DNA of 54,478 nt from Methylobacterium sp. E-005 (GTDB lineage Bacteria; Pseudomonadota; Alphaproteobacteria; Rhizobiales; Beijerinckiaceae): NCBI RefSeq assembly GCF_022829725.1, contig NZ_JAKSYG010000019.1, positions 1-54,478 of the forward strand, in the 5' to 3' direction. The notes under the pieces were generated by a model. The model did not search any database. It was not told the DNA's origin and worked only from the letters and a program-made list of their open reading frames with translations. Positions 1 to 9,864 of the stretch are shown here, piece by piece. Positions within the stretch are counted from its first letter, which is position 1. The number at the start of each line of letters is the position of its first letter. A program made the translations under genes and the position numbers.

Positions 1-129
1 GCGGCAGACGCAATTCTCAGTCTGCCGGGCATCTCCGAAGCCGCGGCTATCTCAGCTGCTGACGCCATCGCCGCCGACATCCGCAACATCATCCGCGAAC
101 GCTTTACCACTCAGGGGAAAGGACACTGA
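1..129 (+). CDS. C-terminal end of an unidentified island protein (cut by window edge)
   Basis: The first frame is open from the window edge to a TGA at 127-129 and gives about 42 residues rich in Ala and Ile, ending in a basic tail. The next gene starts 4 bases after this stop and a purine-rich AGGGGAAAGGA sits in between, so the two probably share a transcript. No family can be recognised from so short a fragment. It belongs to the same island cluster as the genes that follow. Confidence 0.45.
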   Translation, partial: AADAILSLPGISEAAAISAADAIAADIRNIIRERFTTQGKGH

Positions 130-132
130 CCC

Positions 133-1440
133 ATGCCCGTCACCCCGATCACACCCGCCCAGACAGACGAACTGGCGAAGCTCGCAGAGATCCCGGCCGT
201 GGGGAGTGAGGAACGGGGCGACCCAGCCGCGAACCTGCGGGAGCGTCTGGGCGAACCGCATTGCTGGGTGCTACCGGGCCAGGATACGGCCAATAACTAC
301 GGCTACATCGACGCGCATTGCTGTGAAGAAGGCGAGCTGTCGAAGCCCCTCTGGTCGCTAGAGAGCATTCGCGACGCCATCCTCACCCTCATGTCAGAAG
401 CACGGAAGCAGGGACAGAGGGATGTGCTGGGCGCGTCCTTCGGACCGGACCACTCAGCGGAGCCCGAGCCCGAAGACGGTCTCGGCCCTACGGGTGAGTG
501 TTCCTCGCGCGGCCCGGCGGATGACGACGCGGAGATCGGCCGCATCCTAGTGATGAGCGAGGAGGAATTACGAGCCGACTTGACCGCTCAAGGCCGAGAC
601 CCAGACGAAGTAGTGGCCGACATGCGGCGCGAGTTATCCGCTGCGATCAATCTCGTGCAAGAACGTGACCGGCTCAATGCTGCAATCTGGCAGGCGCTGG
701 TCCCATTCCAAGATGAGCTTGTTGCGACCGGCGGCGTGACCTTCATGGGTCTACGCAACGCAGTCGCCAGCGCGGTTGAGCCGTTCATAGAACAGCACCG
801 ATCTGACGCGGTGAGCTGGCACGTCGAATACAAAGAGGCTCGGCGAAAGAAGAACGCTGTCTTCGCCGCTGCGATCCCATCGGGCTGGTGGAGGCCAATA
901 GAGACGGCGCCGAAAGATGGCACCGAGATCTTGATCGCGAATGAGTTCTGTCGCGCGCAGATTGCGTGGTGGCTTCCCGAGGGTCATGCTTTCGAATGCG
1001 AGAATGGCCCGACATGGGTCATTCCCAGCGGGCGCGGGGGCAAGCTCTACCCGACGCATTGGATGCCGCTGCCAGCGCCGCCGGGCGCGTCATGCGATGA
1101 GCGCCCTACGGGCAAAGACGCACCTCGTGCGGCTGAGTCGCGAAGCGATGCCAGCGCGGTCGGCGAAGCCGAGACGCCCCGACCCCTTCCCAAATCCACC
1201 CCCTCTCAGCCTGAGATGACGGTGGATGAGGCGAGAGAGGTTTTGGAAAATAACATACCGCGCTGGATGGACCCCGAAAGCTATCTGATCGGCCTCCGCA
1301 CACGCGCAGCCGACGCGATGGAGCCCTACGTCACGACCGCCTTCAACGCTCACGCAACTCGTGTCGAAGCCGCCCTCCGCATTCTTTCCTCTCACCCCGC
1401 CGCCGTCCTGCGCGAGCCGGGGAAGGGAGGTCGGTCGTGA
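133..1440 (+). CDS. Phage-type protein with a C-terminal-half DUF551-like domain
   Basis: A 435-residue protein of unknown function. Residues about 251-316 carry the hallmark of the phage-associated DUF551 family: a WRPIETAPKDGTEIL block, an aromatic IAWW stretch, and a PTHWMPLPAPP end. In that family the domain is usually a short stand-alone protein; here it is preceded by about 250 residues of acidic and helical sequence and followed by another 120, so the architecture is longer than usual. The ATG at 133 has a good ribosome site (AGGGGAAAGGA) just upstream. Its stop overlaps the start of the next small gene (TGATG). Position near an integrase and the DUF551 signature suggest prophage or island cargo; the biochemical role is unknown. 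Confidence 0.7.
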   Translation: MPVTPITPAQTDELAKLAEIPAVGSEERGDPAANLRERLGEPHCWVLPGQDTANNYGYIDAHCCEEGELSKPLWSLESIRDAILTLMSEARKQGQRDVLGASFGPDHSAEPEPEDGLGPTGECSSRGPADDDAEIGRILVMSEEELRADLTAQGRDPDEVVADMRRELSAAINLVQERDRLNAAIWQALVPFQDELVATGGVTFMGLRNAVASAVEPFIEQHRSDAVSWHVEYKEARRKKNAVFAAAIPSGWWRPIETAPKDGTEILIANEFCRAQIAWWLPEGHAFECENGPTWVIPSGRGGKLYPTHWMPLPAPPGASCDERPTGKDAPRAAESRSDASAVGEAETPRPLPKSTPSQPEMTVDEAREVLENNIPRWMDPESYLIGLRTRAADAMEPYVTTAFNAHATRVEAALRILSSHPAAVLREPGKGGRS

Positions 1441-1577
1441 TGCACGAAGATCTCGCTAACGGCATCGGCTTGGCGGCAGTGATCCTCGCCATCTGCCTCG
1501 GTCTCAGCACCTGCGGCTACACACAGGCCGTGATCTCGCACATGCCCCCGTTGCAGCCGTGCGGAGCGAAGCCATGA
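1440..1577 (+). CDS. Small single-pass membrane protein, 45 residues
   Basis: ATG at 1440 overlaps the stop of the upstream gene and the reading frame closes at a TGA ending at 1577, which in turn overlaps the ATG of the next gene (ATGA). Residues about 8-28 form one hydrophobic helix (AAVILAICLGLS), with Cys residues near its end. It resembles the tiny membrane or lysis-associated proteins found in phage gene cascades, but no family is recognisable. The tight overlaps on both sides are the main support that it is translated. Confidence 0.5.
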   Translation: MHEDLANGIGLAAVILAICLGLSTCGYTQAVISHMPPLQPCGAKP

Positions 1578-1990
1578 CCCCTTCCCTCACCCCCGATCCC
1601 TCAAGCCCCGGAACCGAGGGCGAGGAGATGCGGTATCCAGACCGGCCGCTGACCTATTGGCTTCGGCTCGCCTCGGATGGTGTCTCGCTCCTCAGCAGCG
1701 CGTACTCAGCTCGTCGCTACTGTGCGCAAGCTGCCGATCAGATCGAAGCGCTTGAGGCCGAGAACGCCCGCCTCCACTCCGATCTTACAGCCGCACGAGA
1801 GGAACGGGACACCCTCAGGGAACGGGTGGCGAGGCTGGAGAAGTTCGTCGCTTACGTCCTGCTGTGGCGAGATCGTGGGCCACCGCACGGCGACCCAGTT
1901 ACGGCCTGGAGCGTCATCTCAAATCACCCGGTCGTTGGTTACTACGCTCGGTCTGTCTCCTCCTCAGACCCGGAGAAGCAGAATGGCTAA
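1574..1990 (+). CDS. Hypothetical coiled-coil island protein
   Basis: A 138-residue protein if started at the ATG at 1574, which overlaps the preceding stop; a GTG 15 bases earlier is the alternative. The N-terminus is Pro/Ser-rich, the middle (about residues 50-90) is a predicted coiled coil with regular Leu and Glu spacing ([15 protein letters not shown]), and the tail is hydrophobic-aromatic. This pattern is common among small phage proteins of unknown role. Its last codons overlap the start of the zinc-finger gene at 1983, continuing the cascade of overlapping genes. Confidence 0.55.
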   Translation: MTPSLTPDPSSPGTEGEEMRYPDRPLTYWLRLASDGVSLLSSAYSARRYCAQAADQIEALEAENARLHSDLTAAREERDTLRERVARLEKFVAYVLLWRDRGPPHGDPVTAWSVISNHPVVGYYARSVSSSDPEKQNG

Positions 1991-2192
1991 ACCCCTGTAT
2001 TGCTCATTCTGCGGCTACAGCCAGTACGAGCGCGCACAGCTCATAGCCGGGCCGATCGTGTTCATTTGCGACGAGTGTGTCGACCTGTGCGTCGAGATCA
2101 TCGCGGAAAGGACGACACCTCTCACTCGCGCTTGGCGCAAGACATGGCAGATCGTGCCACCTCCGAAGGTGGAAGTTCGCAATGGCCGCTGA
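1983..2192 (+). CDS. Stand-alone ClpX-type C4 zinc-finger protein
   Basis: A 69-residue protein consisting of little more than the N-terminal zinc-binding domain of the ClpX unfoldase: Cys7-x2-Cys10, 18 residues, then Cys29-x2-Cys32 (CSFC and CDEC), followed by the VDLCVEII helix that is typical of ClpX. No AAA+ ATPase follows. In ClpX this domain dimerises and binds adaptor proteins and substrates, so a free copy could mimic or compete with it; that role is inferred, not shown. Chosen start: the ATG at 1983, which begins exactly where homology begins and overlaps the upstream gene. A longer upstream extension of the frame is not needed. Confidence 0.75.
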   Translation: MAKPLYCSFCGYSQYERAQLIAGPIVFICDECVDLCVEIIAERTTPLTRAWRKTWQIVPPPKVEVRNGR

Positions 2193-2382
2193 GCCCTTCA
2201 TTCCCACACCCGAGATGATCGCCGCCGCCTGGGGCGTGCTGCGCGACCGCTGGCCGGGCCAACCGCATCTGCTTAGCCCAGGGCCGGGCTTTCGTGAGGC
2301 AATAGAGGCGGCGTTCGCCAAGATGCCCGGCCGTGATCCCGCCCTTTCCATTCTCGCACAGGAGGCTGAGCATGGGAGCTGA
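2182..2382 (+). CDS. Hypothetical small island protein, 66 residues
   Basis: Starts at the ATG at 2182 inside the last codons of the zinc-finger gene and ends at the TGA at 2380-2382, inside the start of the AlpA-like gene. The sequence is mildly acidic and helical ([15 protein letters not shown]), the kind of short, unnamed phage protein often seen between early genes. No domain is recognised. A frame extension upstream to 2077 lacks any support and overlaps the zinc finger fully, so it is not used. Confidence 0.55.
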   Translation: MAAEPFIPTPEMIAAAWGVLRDRWPGQPHLLSPGPGFREAIEAAFAKMPGRDPALSILAQEAEHGS

Positions 2383-2644
2383 GCGTCCTGCTGCATTCGC
2401 CGACGCGCGCTGTCTGACGGCTTCTGAGGCCGCCAATTACTGCCGGCTAACGTCGAGCGGCTTTCGAGCTTGGGTGGCCCGCGGAACGCTTCCGCGCCCA
2501 CTCCCCGGCACCCGGCGCTGGGACCGGCACGCGATCGATGCGGCGCTTGATCGGCTGAGCGGCTTAGAAAAGGAGGAGCCGACGCAGGAAACCGACTACG
2601 ACCGCTGGAAGCGGGCTCGCGAGGCACGGCGTGGTCAAGTTTGA
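2372..2644 (+). CDS. AlpA/excisionase-like helix-turn-helix DNA-binding protein
   Basis: A 90-residue protein with a winged-HTH of the MerR/excisionase type: residues about 14-60 read CLTASEAANYCRLTSSGFRAW followed by a basic wing (PGTRRWDRHAID). Such proteins bind att-site or promoter DNA and act as excisionases or as regulators of integrase genes. It sits directly upstream of, and overlaps, the integrase gene, the usual position for a recombination directionality factor. The start at 2372 has a strong AGGAGG ribosome site at 2360-2365. DNA-binding is well supported by sequence; the excisionase role is inferred from position. Confidence 0.7.
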   Translation: MGAERPAAFADARCLTASEAANYCRLTSSGFRAWVARGTLPRPLPGTRRWDRHAIDAALDRLSGLEKEEPTQETDYDRWKRAREARRGQV

Positions 2645-3698
2645 CCTTCAGGGCGTGCATACAGTGCGCGCCAAGCTGGCCTCAGGCAAGGTCGTAACCT
2701 ACCACTACGCGTGGCGGGGCGGACCTCGGCTGGAAGGCAAGCCCGGTTCGCCAGCCTTTCACGCGTCCTACAACGCGGCACATGCCGCCAGGAAGGTCGT
2801 ACCGCCAGGCACGCTGCACGCGCTGATTGTCGCCTACCGGAATAGTTCCGAGTTTAAGGGACGTGCCGAAAGCAGCAAGCGGGCCTACCGAGCGTACCTC
2901 GCGCTGATCGAGGACGAATTCCGGGACATGACGTTGGAGGCCGTGCAGGATAAGCGCGCTCGCGGCGATTTCAAAGAATGGCGGGACAGCATGTCCGCGA
3001 CGCCCCGTAAGGCCGACTACGCTTGGTCGGTGCTGGCACGCGTGCTGGCATTCGCCAAAGACCGCGGCAAGATCAGCGTCAACGTGTGCGAGAAGGGTGG
3101 GCGGATCTACACGGGCGATCGAAAGGACGTGATCTGGTCCGACGATCAGGTCGCCGCTTTCGCCGCCAAGGCGCCGCGCCACCTCCGGCAAGTCATGAAC
3201 CTCGCGCTCTGGACCGGACAGCGTCAGGGTGATCTTTTGACGATGGAGTGGACGGCCTATGACGGCCGGCACATCCGAGTTTCGCAGTCCAAAACGAAGG
3301 CGAATGTTTCCATTCCGATCCATGCCACGCTGCGCGCCGAACTGGACGCGACGAGCGACCGAAGCGGCACCATTCTGAAGACGACAGACGGCACGGAGTG
3401 GACATCGAGCGGCTTCCGCGCCTCCTGGCGCAAGGCGTGCGCCAAGGCCGGCGTAAAGGGCGTCACATTCCACGATCTGCGAGGGACGGCCGTCGTGGCG
3501 CTGGCGCTATCCGGCTGCACCGTCCCGGAAATCGTGTCGATCACCGGCCACTCGCTCGCGGACGCGGAGGCGATCCTGAACAAGCACTACCTCGGTCGGG
3601 ACGTGCGGCTGGCCGAGGCCGCGATGGCGAAGCGGGAGGCGCACGAGAAGCGCAACGGAGACACGAAAAAAGCGCCCGATTTGGACGCTCAACCGTAG
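2631..3698 (+). CDS. int: Tyrosine-type site-specific integrase
   Basis: A 355-residue phage/island integrase that would cut and rejoin DNA at att sites through a 3'-phosphotyrosine. The catalytic set is complete: Arg198 (GQRQGD), His281-x2-Arg284 (FHDLRG), His307 (GHS) and the nucleophile Tyr320 (KHYLGR), with normal spacing. Residues about 50-150 form the core-binding SAM-like domain. It starts at the GTG at 2631, 14 bases inside the upstream HTH gene, so translation is probably coupled. The gene ends about 50 bases from the 3' end of a tRNA-Lys gene, the classic arrangement for an element that uses the tRNA 3' end as attachment site. It appears intact. Confidence 0.92.
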   Translation: MVKFDLQGVHTVRAKLASGKVVTYHYAWRGGPRLEGKPGSPAFHASYNAAHAARKVVPPGTLHALIVAYRNSSEFKGRAESSKRAYRAYLALIEDEFRDMTLEAVQDKRARGDFKEWRDSMSATPRKADYAWSVLARVLAFAKDRGKISVNVCEKGGRIYTGDRKDVIWSDDQVAAFAAKAPRHLRQVMNLALWTGQRQGDLLTMEWTAYDGRHIRVSQSKTKANVSIPIHATLRAELDATSDRSGTILKTTDGTEWTSSGFRASWRKACAKAGVKGVTFHDLRGTAVVALALSGCTVPEIVSITGHSLADAEAILNKHYLGRDVRLAEAAMAKREAHEKRNGDTKKAPDLDAQP

Positions 3699-3826
<128 letters not shown>

Positions 3827-3874
3827 GATCGCATTTGCGATCCACCCCGGCGGCCACCAAGTCCGCTGGGGTGG
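3827..3874. repeat. Two strong hairpins between tRNA-Lys and leuA
   Basis: A perfect palindrome GATCGCA-TT-TGCGATC lies at 3827-3842, touching the 5' end of the tRNA gene. It is followed by a 12-bp stem (3842-3853 with 3863-3874, one G-T pair, 9-base loop). Neither is followed by a T-run. They may process or insulate the tRNA transcript; the role is unknown. Confidence 0.5.
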
Positions 3875-3891
3875 CGGGCTGATACCAACGT

Positions 3892-3925
3892 GGCCGGGAG
3901 CTGTCCACCCCCGGCCGTCGTTTTT
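3892..3925 (+). terminator. Intrinsic terminator, plus direction, beside the leuA 3' end
   Basis: GGCCGGG at 3892-3898 pairs with CCCGGCC at 3910-3916, followed after GTCG by five T residues at 3921-3925. In the plus direction this is a standard intrinsic terminator. It would stop transcripts leaving the island before they run antisense into leuA, whose stop codon is at 3927-3929. Confidence 0.6.
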
Positions 3926-3926
3926 C

Positions 3927-5501
<1,575 letters not shown>

Positions 5502-5579
5502 GATCTTACCCTGTCGCGGGCCGCCCGGCGTGTGGCGCGGCGCGGCGTGATGCCCAGGCGGGCGGGTTCGCGAATGTCG

Positions 5580-5626
5580 AAAAATCCCCTGAAGGCCCAG
5601 GCGCGCGCCCGGACGGCCCTCAGGGG
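5580..5626 (-). terminator. Attenuator terminator in the leuA leader
   Basis: On the minus strand a 12-bp stem (5'-CCCCTGA arm at 5626-5620 extended by GGGCC, 3' arm ending TCAGGGG at 5592-5586) is followed by ATTTTT at 5585-5580. It lies 79 bases upstream of the leuA ATG and overlaps the stop codon of a leucine-rich leader frame. This is the layout of classical transcription attenuation, known for leuA in several alphaproteobacteria. The alternative antiterminator fold was not computed. Confidence 0.75.
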
Positions 5627-5730
5627 CGGGTAAGCAGAAGCGAAAGGCGAAGCCCGGCGCGGCGCGCACGCGACCGCGGCGCCGGAACGGCGGCCTTGGC
5701 GGTCTCGGTCGCTGAGCCGGCTCTGGCCAA
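5620..5730 (-). CDS. Putative leucine leader peptide of leuA
   Basis: A short minus-strand frame ends at the TGA at 5622-5620 and finishes GLRLSLLLTRP: five Leu codons (four CTT, one CTG) in the last ten residues, right before the terminator stem. Stalling there when charged tRNA-Leu is scarce would favour leuA expression. No ATG or GTG lies close upstream; a TTG at 5730 behind GGGAGA gives 36 residues and is the start used here, but it is uncertain. The position and Leu codon cluster are the evidence; the exact N-terminus is a guess. Confidence 0.5.
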   Translation of the reverse strand: MARAGSATETAKAAVPAPRSRARRAGLRLSLLLTRP

Positions 5731-5912
5731 GGCTCGTCTCTCCCGGGTCGGGCGCGGACGGCATGGGCAGCATCCGCGCGATGGGTCGGAGACGTAGCGC
5801 CCGGCCGTCCGAAACACAAGAGCGGCCGCCGCTTCCGCCGACGGTGCGCCTTGCCAATGGCAGCCCCGCCTCGATAAAGCCGCCGCTACGTCGAGACCCA
5901 ACCCGCGAGACC

Positions 5913-7025
5913 ATGATGGCCAGCTACAAGCTCCTGCTCCTCCCCGGCGACGGGATCGGCCCGGAGGTGGCGGGCGGCCTGCAGGTTGTGCTGGATGCCC
6001 TCAGGGAGACCGGCCTCGCGACCTTCGAGACCGAGACCGACCTCGTCGGCGGCTGCGCCCTCGACGCGCATGGCGTCCCCCTCGCCGACGCGACCCTGGA
6101 GCGCGCGAAGGCCGCGGACGCGATCCTGCTCGGCGCGGTCGGCGGTCCGAAATGGGCCGGCGTCGCCTACGAGAACCGCCCCGAGGCCGGGTTGCTGCGC
6201 CTGCGCAAGGATCTCGACCTCTTCGCCAACCTGCGCCCGGCGATCTGCTACCCGGCGCTGGCCGAGGCCTCGGCGCTGAAGCGCGAGCTGGTCGAGGGCC
6301 TCGACATCATGATCGTCCGGGAGCTGACGGGCGGCGTCTATTTCGGCGAGCCGAAAGAGATCACGACGCTGCCGGACGGGTCCAAGCGCGCGGTGGACAC
6401 CCAGGTCTACACGACCGGGGAGATCGAGCGGATCGCCCGGGTCGCCTTCGACCTTGCGGGCAAGCGCTCGGGCCGGGTCGCCTCTGCCGAGAAGCACAAC
6501 GTGATGAAGTCCGGTGTGCTCTGGAAGGAGGTCGTCACCAAGCTCCACGCCGAGCACTACGCCGACATCCAGCTCGAGCACATCCTGGCCGACAACTGCG
6601 CCATGCAGCTCGTGCGCCGGCCCAAGCAGTTCGACGTGCTGGTGACCGACAACCTGTTCGGCGACGTGCTGTCCGATCTCGCCGCGATGCTCACCGGGTC
6701 GCTCGGCATGCTGCCCTCGGCCTCGCTGGGCGCCGTCGATGAGAGCGGCCTGCGCCGGGCGCTCTACGAGCCGTGCCACGGCTCGGCGCCGGATATCGCC
6801 GGCCAGGACAAGGCCAACCCGATCGCCATGATCGGATCCCTGACCATGTGCCTGCGCTATTCCTTCGGCCTGGGCGATGCGGCCGACGCGCTGGACGGGG
6901 CCATCACCGACGCGCTCGCGGGTGGTGCGCGCACCGCCGACATCGCTGGCGAAGGCGCGAACCCCATGGGCACCCGCGCCATGGCGACGGCCGTAGCGGA
7001 TGCCCTGAAGGCCCGCGTCGGCTGA
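5913..7025 (+). CDS. leuB: 3-isopropylmalate dehydrogenase
   Basis: A 370-residue NAD-dependent oxidative decarboxylase of leucine synthesis, converting 3-isopropylmalate to 2-oxoisocaproate. Seen motifs are [10 protein letters not shown] at the N-terminus, the substrate-binding [13 protein letters not shown], the metal-site [15 protein letters not shown] and the NAD-site [12 protein letters not shown], all normal for LeuB. Two adjacent ATG codons (5913, 5916) fit; the frame upstream to 5763 is Arg/Pro-rich and not homologous. It is divergent from leuA and shares a roughly 180-base promoter region with the leuA leader. leuCD is not in the window. Confidence 0.95.
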   Translation: MMASYKLLLLPGDGIGPEVAGGLQVVLDALRETGLATFETETDLVGGCALDAHGVPLADATLERAKAADAILLGAVGGPKWAGVAYENRPEAGLLRLRKDLDLFANLRPAICYPALAEASALKRELVEGLDIMIVRELTGGVYFGEPKEITTLPDGSKRAVDTQVYTTGEIERIARVAFDLAGKRSGRVASAEKHNVMKSGVLWKEVVTKLHAEHYADIQLEHILADNCAMQLVRRPKQFDVLVTDNLFGDVLSDLAAMLTGSLGMLPSASLGAVDESGLRRALYEPCHGSAPDIAGQDKANPIAMIGSLTMCLRYSFGLGDAADALDGAITDALAGGARTADIAGEGANPMGTRAMATAVADALKARVG

Positions 7026-7131
7026 ACGTCCTGAGACAGCCGCCGGGGGATCACCGGCGTCCGCGTGTTTGGACGCATGGCGGACGGGCGCGCGCTTCGC
7101 TAAGACGCGCCCATCGAGAAGCGGGAGCGTC

Positions 7132-7917
7132 ATGAAGGTCGAAGACGGGGCGTCCGAGCGCGCCAGTGCGGATTTCGGCTTCGAGCGCGTGGCGCTCGAC
7201 GAGAAGCAGGGGCGCGTCGATAGCGTGTTCCACTCGGTGGCCCGCCGCTACGACATCATGAACGACCTGATGTCGGCGGGCCTGCACCGGGCCTGGAAGG
7301 CGCAGCTCGTCTCGATGCTGCGTCCGCCGCAGACTCGGGCCTTCGCGCATCTCGACGTGGCTGGCGGCACGGGCGACGTGGCGTTCCGGGTGCTGGCCGC
7401 GGGCGGTCCGCGCACTTGCGTGACCGTGCTCGACATCAACGAATCGATGCTGCGCGTCGGCGCCGAGCGGGCGCGCGAACGCAAGCTGGACGAGGCCGGC
7501 GACCGGATCGCCTTCGTGACCGGCAATGCCGAGACCCTGCCGCTGCCGGATGCCGCCTTCGACGCCTACACGATCGCCTTCGGCATCCGGAACGTGCCGC
7601 GGATCGAGACGGCGCTCGCCGAGGCGCGACGGGTGCTGAAGCCGGGGGGGCGCTTCCTGTGCCTCGAATTCTCGGCCGTCGACATCCCGCTCCTCGACCG
7701 GATCTACGACGCCTACTCGTTCAACGTGATCCCCCAGATCGGCGCCCGGGTCGCCGGCGATGCGGATTCGTACCGCTATCTGGTCGAATCGATCCGGAAG
7801 TTTCCCACGCGCGGGGCCTTCGCCGGCTTGATCGAGCGCGCCGGCTTCCGCCACGTCACCGACCGGCCGCTCACGGGCGGCATCGTGGCGATCCATTCGG
7901 GCTGGAAGGTCTCTTGA
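7132..7917 (+). CDS. ubiE: Ubiquinone/menaquinone biosynthesis C-methyltransferase
   Basis: A 261-residue SAM-dependent methyltransferase that methylates the benzoquinol ring in ubiquinone synthesis. The conserved entry [16 protein letters not shown] is followed by the SAM site [11 protein letters not shown], then [14 protein letters not shown] and FGIRNVP, all UbiE signatures. The ATG at 7132 behind GCGGGAGCG gives the family length. An earlier in-frame ATG at 7069 would add a basic stretch without similarity. ubiB follows 166 bases downstream on the same strand, across a large palindromic repeat. Confidence 0.93.
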   Translation: MKVEDGASERASADFGFERVALDEKQGRVDSVFHSVARRYDIMNDLMSAGLHRAWKAQLVSMLRPPQTRAFAHLDVAGGTGDVAFRVLAAGGPRTCVTVLDINESMLRVGAERARERKLDEAGDRIAFVTGNAETLPLPDAAFDAYTIAFGIRNVPRIETALAEARRVLKPGGRFLCLEFSAVDIPLLDRIYDAYSFNVIPQIGARVAGDADSYRYLVESIRKFPTRGAFAGLIERAGFRHVTDRPLTGGIVAIHSGWKVS

Positions 7918-7935
7918 CGTTGGCCGAGATCGCTT

Positions 7936-8046
7936 TCCCCTCCCCCCTGTGGGGAGGGGTCAGGGGTGGCGGTGGTGCAGACGGCACCGCAGCCCTTCAT
8001 CCTGCCCCACCCCCACCCCCGGCTCTTCCCCGCAGGGGGGAGGAGA
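7936..8046. repeat. Large palindromic intergenic element between ubiE and ubiB
   Basis: The arms CTCCCCCCTGTGGGGA (7940-7955) and TCCCCGCAGGGGGGAG (8027-8042) are complementary over 16 bases with one G-T pair, and further C-rich and G-rich runs inside also pair. The whole region would fold into one long hairpin. It looks like a REP/RIME-type repeat of Hyphomicrobiales; copies elsewhere cannot be checked here. Confidence 0.6.
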
Positions 8047-8083
8047 GAGCCTGTGTGCGCATCGGCTTAAGGCTGCCCTCTCG

Positions 8084-9646
8084 GTGATCAGCGCCGCCAT
8101 CAACCTGTTCCGCGGCGCCAAGGTCGGCTTCGTGCTGGCGCGCGAAGGAGCGCTGGCCTTCGCCGACCCGTCGGAAATGCCGCCGCACCTGCGGCTCGCC
8201 CTGCGGATCGGACGGCTGTTGGAGAAACCCGGCCGCGGCGACGGCGCAGTCGGGTTGTCGGCGGCGATGACCCGCCTCGGCCCGTCCTACGTGAAGTTCG
8301 GCCAGTTCCTCGCGACGCGGCCCGACATCGTCGGCATGCGGGCCGCCTTCGACCTTGAGAAGTTGCAGGACCGGGTGCCGCCCTTCCCGCAGGAGGTCGC
8401 GCTCCGCACGGTCGAGGCCGCCCTCGGCAAGCCCGTGAGCGCGCTGTTCGTCTCGTTCAGCGAGCCCATCGCTGCCGCCTCGATCGCGCAGGTCCACAAG
8501 GCGGTGGTGCAGGATGCCGACGGCACGCAGCGCACGCTCGCCGTCAAGGTGATGCGGCCGGGGGTGCGCGAGCGCTTCATGCGCGACCTCGAGGTCATGC
8601 GCTTCATGGCCCGGGTGGTTCACGCTTTGTCGCCGCAGGCGGAGCGGCTGCGGCCCCGCGAGGTCGTGGAGATCCTGGCCCGCTCCGTATTGATGGAGAT
8701 GGATTTCCGCCTGGAGGCGGCCGCCGCTTCGGAGATCGCGGAGAACACCAAGAACGACTCCGATTTCCGTGTGCCCAAGCCCGAATGGGAGCTGACCGCC
8801 CGGGAGGTGCTCTCGGCGGAATGGATCGAGGGAACGCGCCTGCACAGCGCCGCCGAACTGGCCGCCAAGGGGCACGACCCGCAGGCGATCGGCCGAACCG
8901 TGATCCAGAGTTTCCTCCGGCAGGCGATCCGCGACGGGTTCTTCCACGCCGACATGCACCAGGGGAATCTGCTGGTCGATGCCGAGGGCCGGCTGGTGGC
9001 GGTCGATTTCGGCATCATGGGCCGGCTCGGACCGAACGAGCGCCGGTTCCTCGCCGAGATCCTGCTCGGCTTCATCCTGCGCGACTATCGCCGGGTGGCG
9101 AAGGTGCATTTCGAGGCGGGCTACGTGCCCGCCCACCATTCCGTGGAGGATTTCGCGCAGGCGATCCGGGCGATCGGCGAGCCGATCCACCAGCGCCGGG
9201 CCGACGAGATCTCGATGGCGAAGGTGCTGACGCTCCTGTTCGACATCACCGCCCTGTTCGACATGAGCACCCGAACCGAACTGGTGATGCTGCAAAAGAC
9301 CATGGTGGTGGTCGAGGGCGTCGCCCGCTCCCTCGATCCGCGCCTCGACATGTGGACCACCGCCGAGCCGGTGGTGCGCGCCTGGATCGCCCGCAACATG
9401 GGGCCGGTCGGCCGCGCCCAGAGCGGCCTGGAGGCCCTGCGGGTTGTGACCGACGTCGTCGGCGATATCCCGGATCTGGCGACGCGGTTGAAGCGCGTGC
9501 TGATCCGCCTCGACGAGGCCGGCACCGGTGATGCGCGACGCCTCGAAGGCTTCGCCCGGGACGAGCGCCTGCGGGCGATCTGGTCGACCCTCGCATTGTG
9601 GGGCATCGCCATTGGGGCGCTCGTGCTGGCCTTCCGGGGGTTTTGA
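8084..9646 (+). CDS. ubiB: ABC1/ADCK-family protein UbiB
   Basis: A 520-residue atypical kinase-like ATPase needed for ubiquinone synthesis. Seen are the family-specific KxGQ-type segment YVKFGQFLATRPD, the Ala-rich loop AAASIAQVHKA, the invariant Lys (LAVKVMRPG), the catalytic ADMHQGNLL, and the metal-binding VDFGIMGRLG. The C-terminus ends with a hydrophobic helix (about residues 500-519) that would anchor it in the membrane. The GTG at 8084 is used because the preceding sequence is the palindromic repeat; the frame is open further upstream, so the start is moderately certain. It pairs with ubiE in one pathway. Confidence 0.9.
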   Translation: MISAAINLFRGAKVGFVLAREGALAFADPSEMPPHLRLALRIGRLLEKPGRGDGAVGLSAAMTRLGPSYVKFGQFLATRPDIVGMRAAFDLEKLQDRVPPFPQEVALRTVEAALGKPVSALFVSFSEPIAAASIAQVHKAVVQDADGTQRTLAVKVMRPGVRERFMRDLEVMRFMARVVHALSPQAERLRPREVVEILARSVLMEMDFRLEAAAASEIAENTKNDSDFRVPKPEWELTAREVLSAEWIEGTRLHSAAELAAKGHDPQAIGRTVIQSFLRQAIRDGFFHADMHQGNLLVDAEGRLVAVDFGIMGRLGPNERRFLAEILLGFILRDYRRVAKVHFEAGYVPAHHSVEDFAQAIRAIGEPIHQRRADEISMAKVLTLLFDITALFDMSTRTELVMLQKTMVVVEGVARSLDPRLDMWTTAEPVVRAWIARNMGPVGRAQSGLEALRVVTDVVGDIPDLATRLKRVLIRLDEAGTGDARRLEGFARDERLRAIWSTLALWGIAIGALVLAFRGF

Positions 9647-9698
9647 GTCGCTGATCACACGGCGGGTTCTGGATTCGAAGCCGGTTGGAGGCGACAGA

Positions 9699-9820
9699 GA
9701 TCCTCCCTCACCCTGAGGTGCCGCAGCGCGGCGGAGGCCTCGAAGGATCCCGCCAGCCGGCCGCCCGATCCCTGATGCCCGCCTTCGCGAACCGCTGACG
9801 CGGGCACCGCAGAATGAGGG
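9699..9820. repeat. Second palindromic intergenic element, after ubiB
   Basis: Arms at 9705-9721 and 9804-9820 are complementary at 14 of 17 positions (CCCTCACCCTGAGGTGC against the reverse of GCACCGCAGAATGAGGG). A nested pair GATCCT (9699-9704) / AGGATC (9744-9749) lies inside. It fills most of the 218-base gap between ubiB and the sensor kinase gene, which are convergent here. It is probably a dispersed REP-like element; no gene is seen in the gap. Confidence 0.55.
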
Positions 9821-9864
9821 CGCGGGTTGGCGCGCGCGTGTCAAACCCGCCCGAACACCGCTGG

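Noticed and set aside
1677..1982. N-terminal extension of the ClpX-type zinc-finger gene
   Set aside because: The extension overlaps the coiled-coil gene fully and has no similarity; the ATG at 1983 coincides with the domain start.
7936..8046. Repeats around ubiB considered as a CRISPR array
   Set aside because: There is one palindrome per site, with no regularly spaced direct repeats or spacers.
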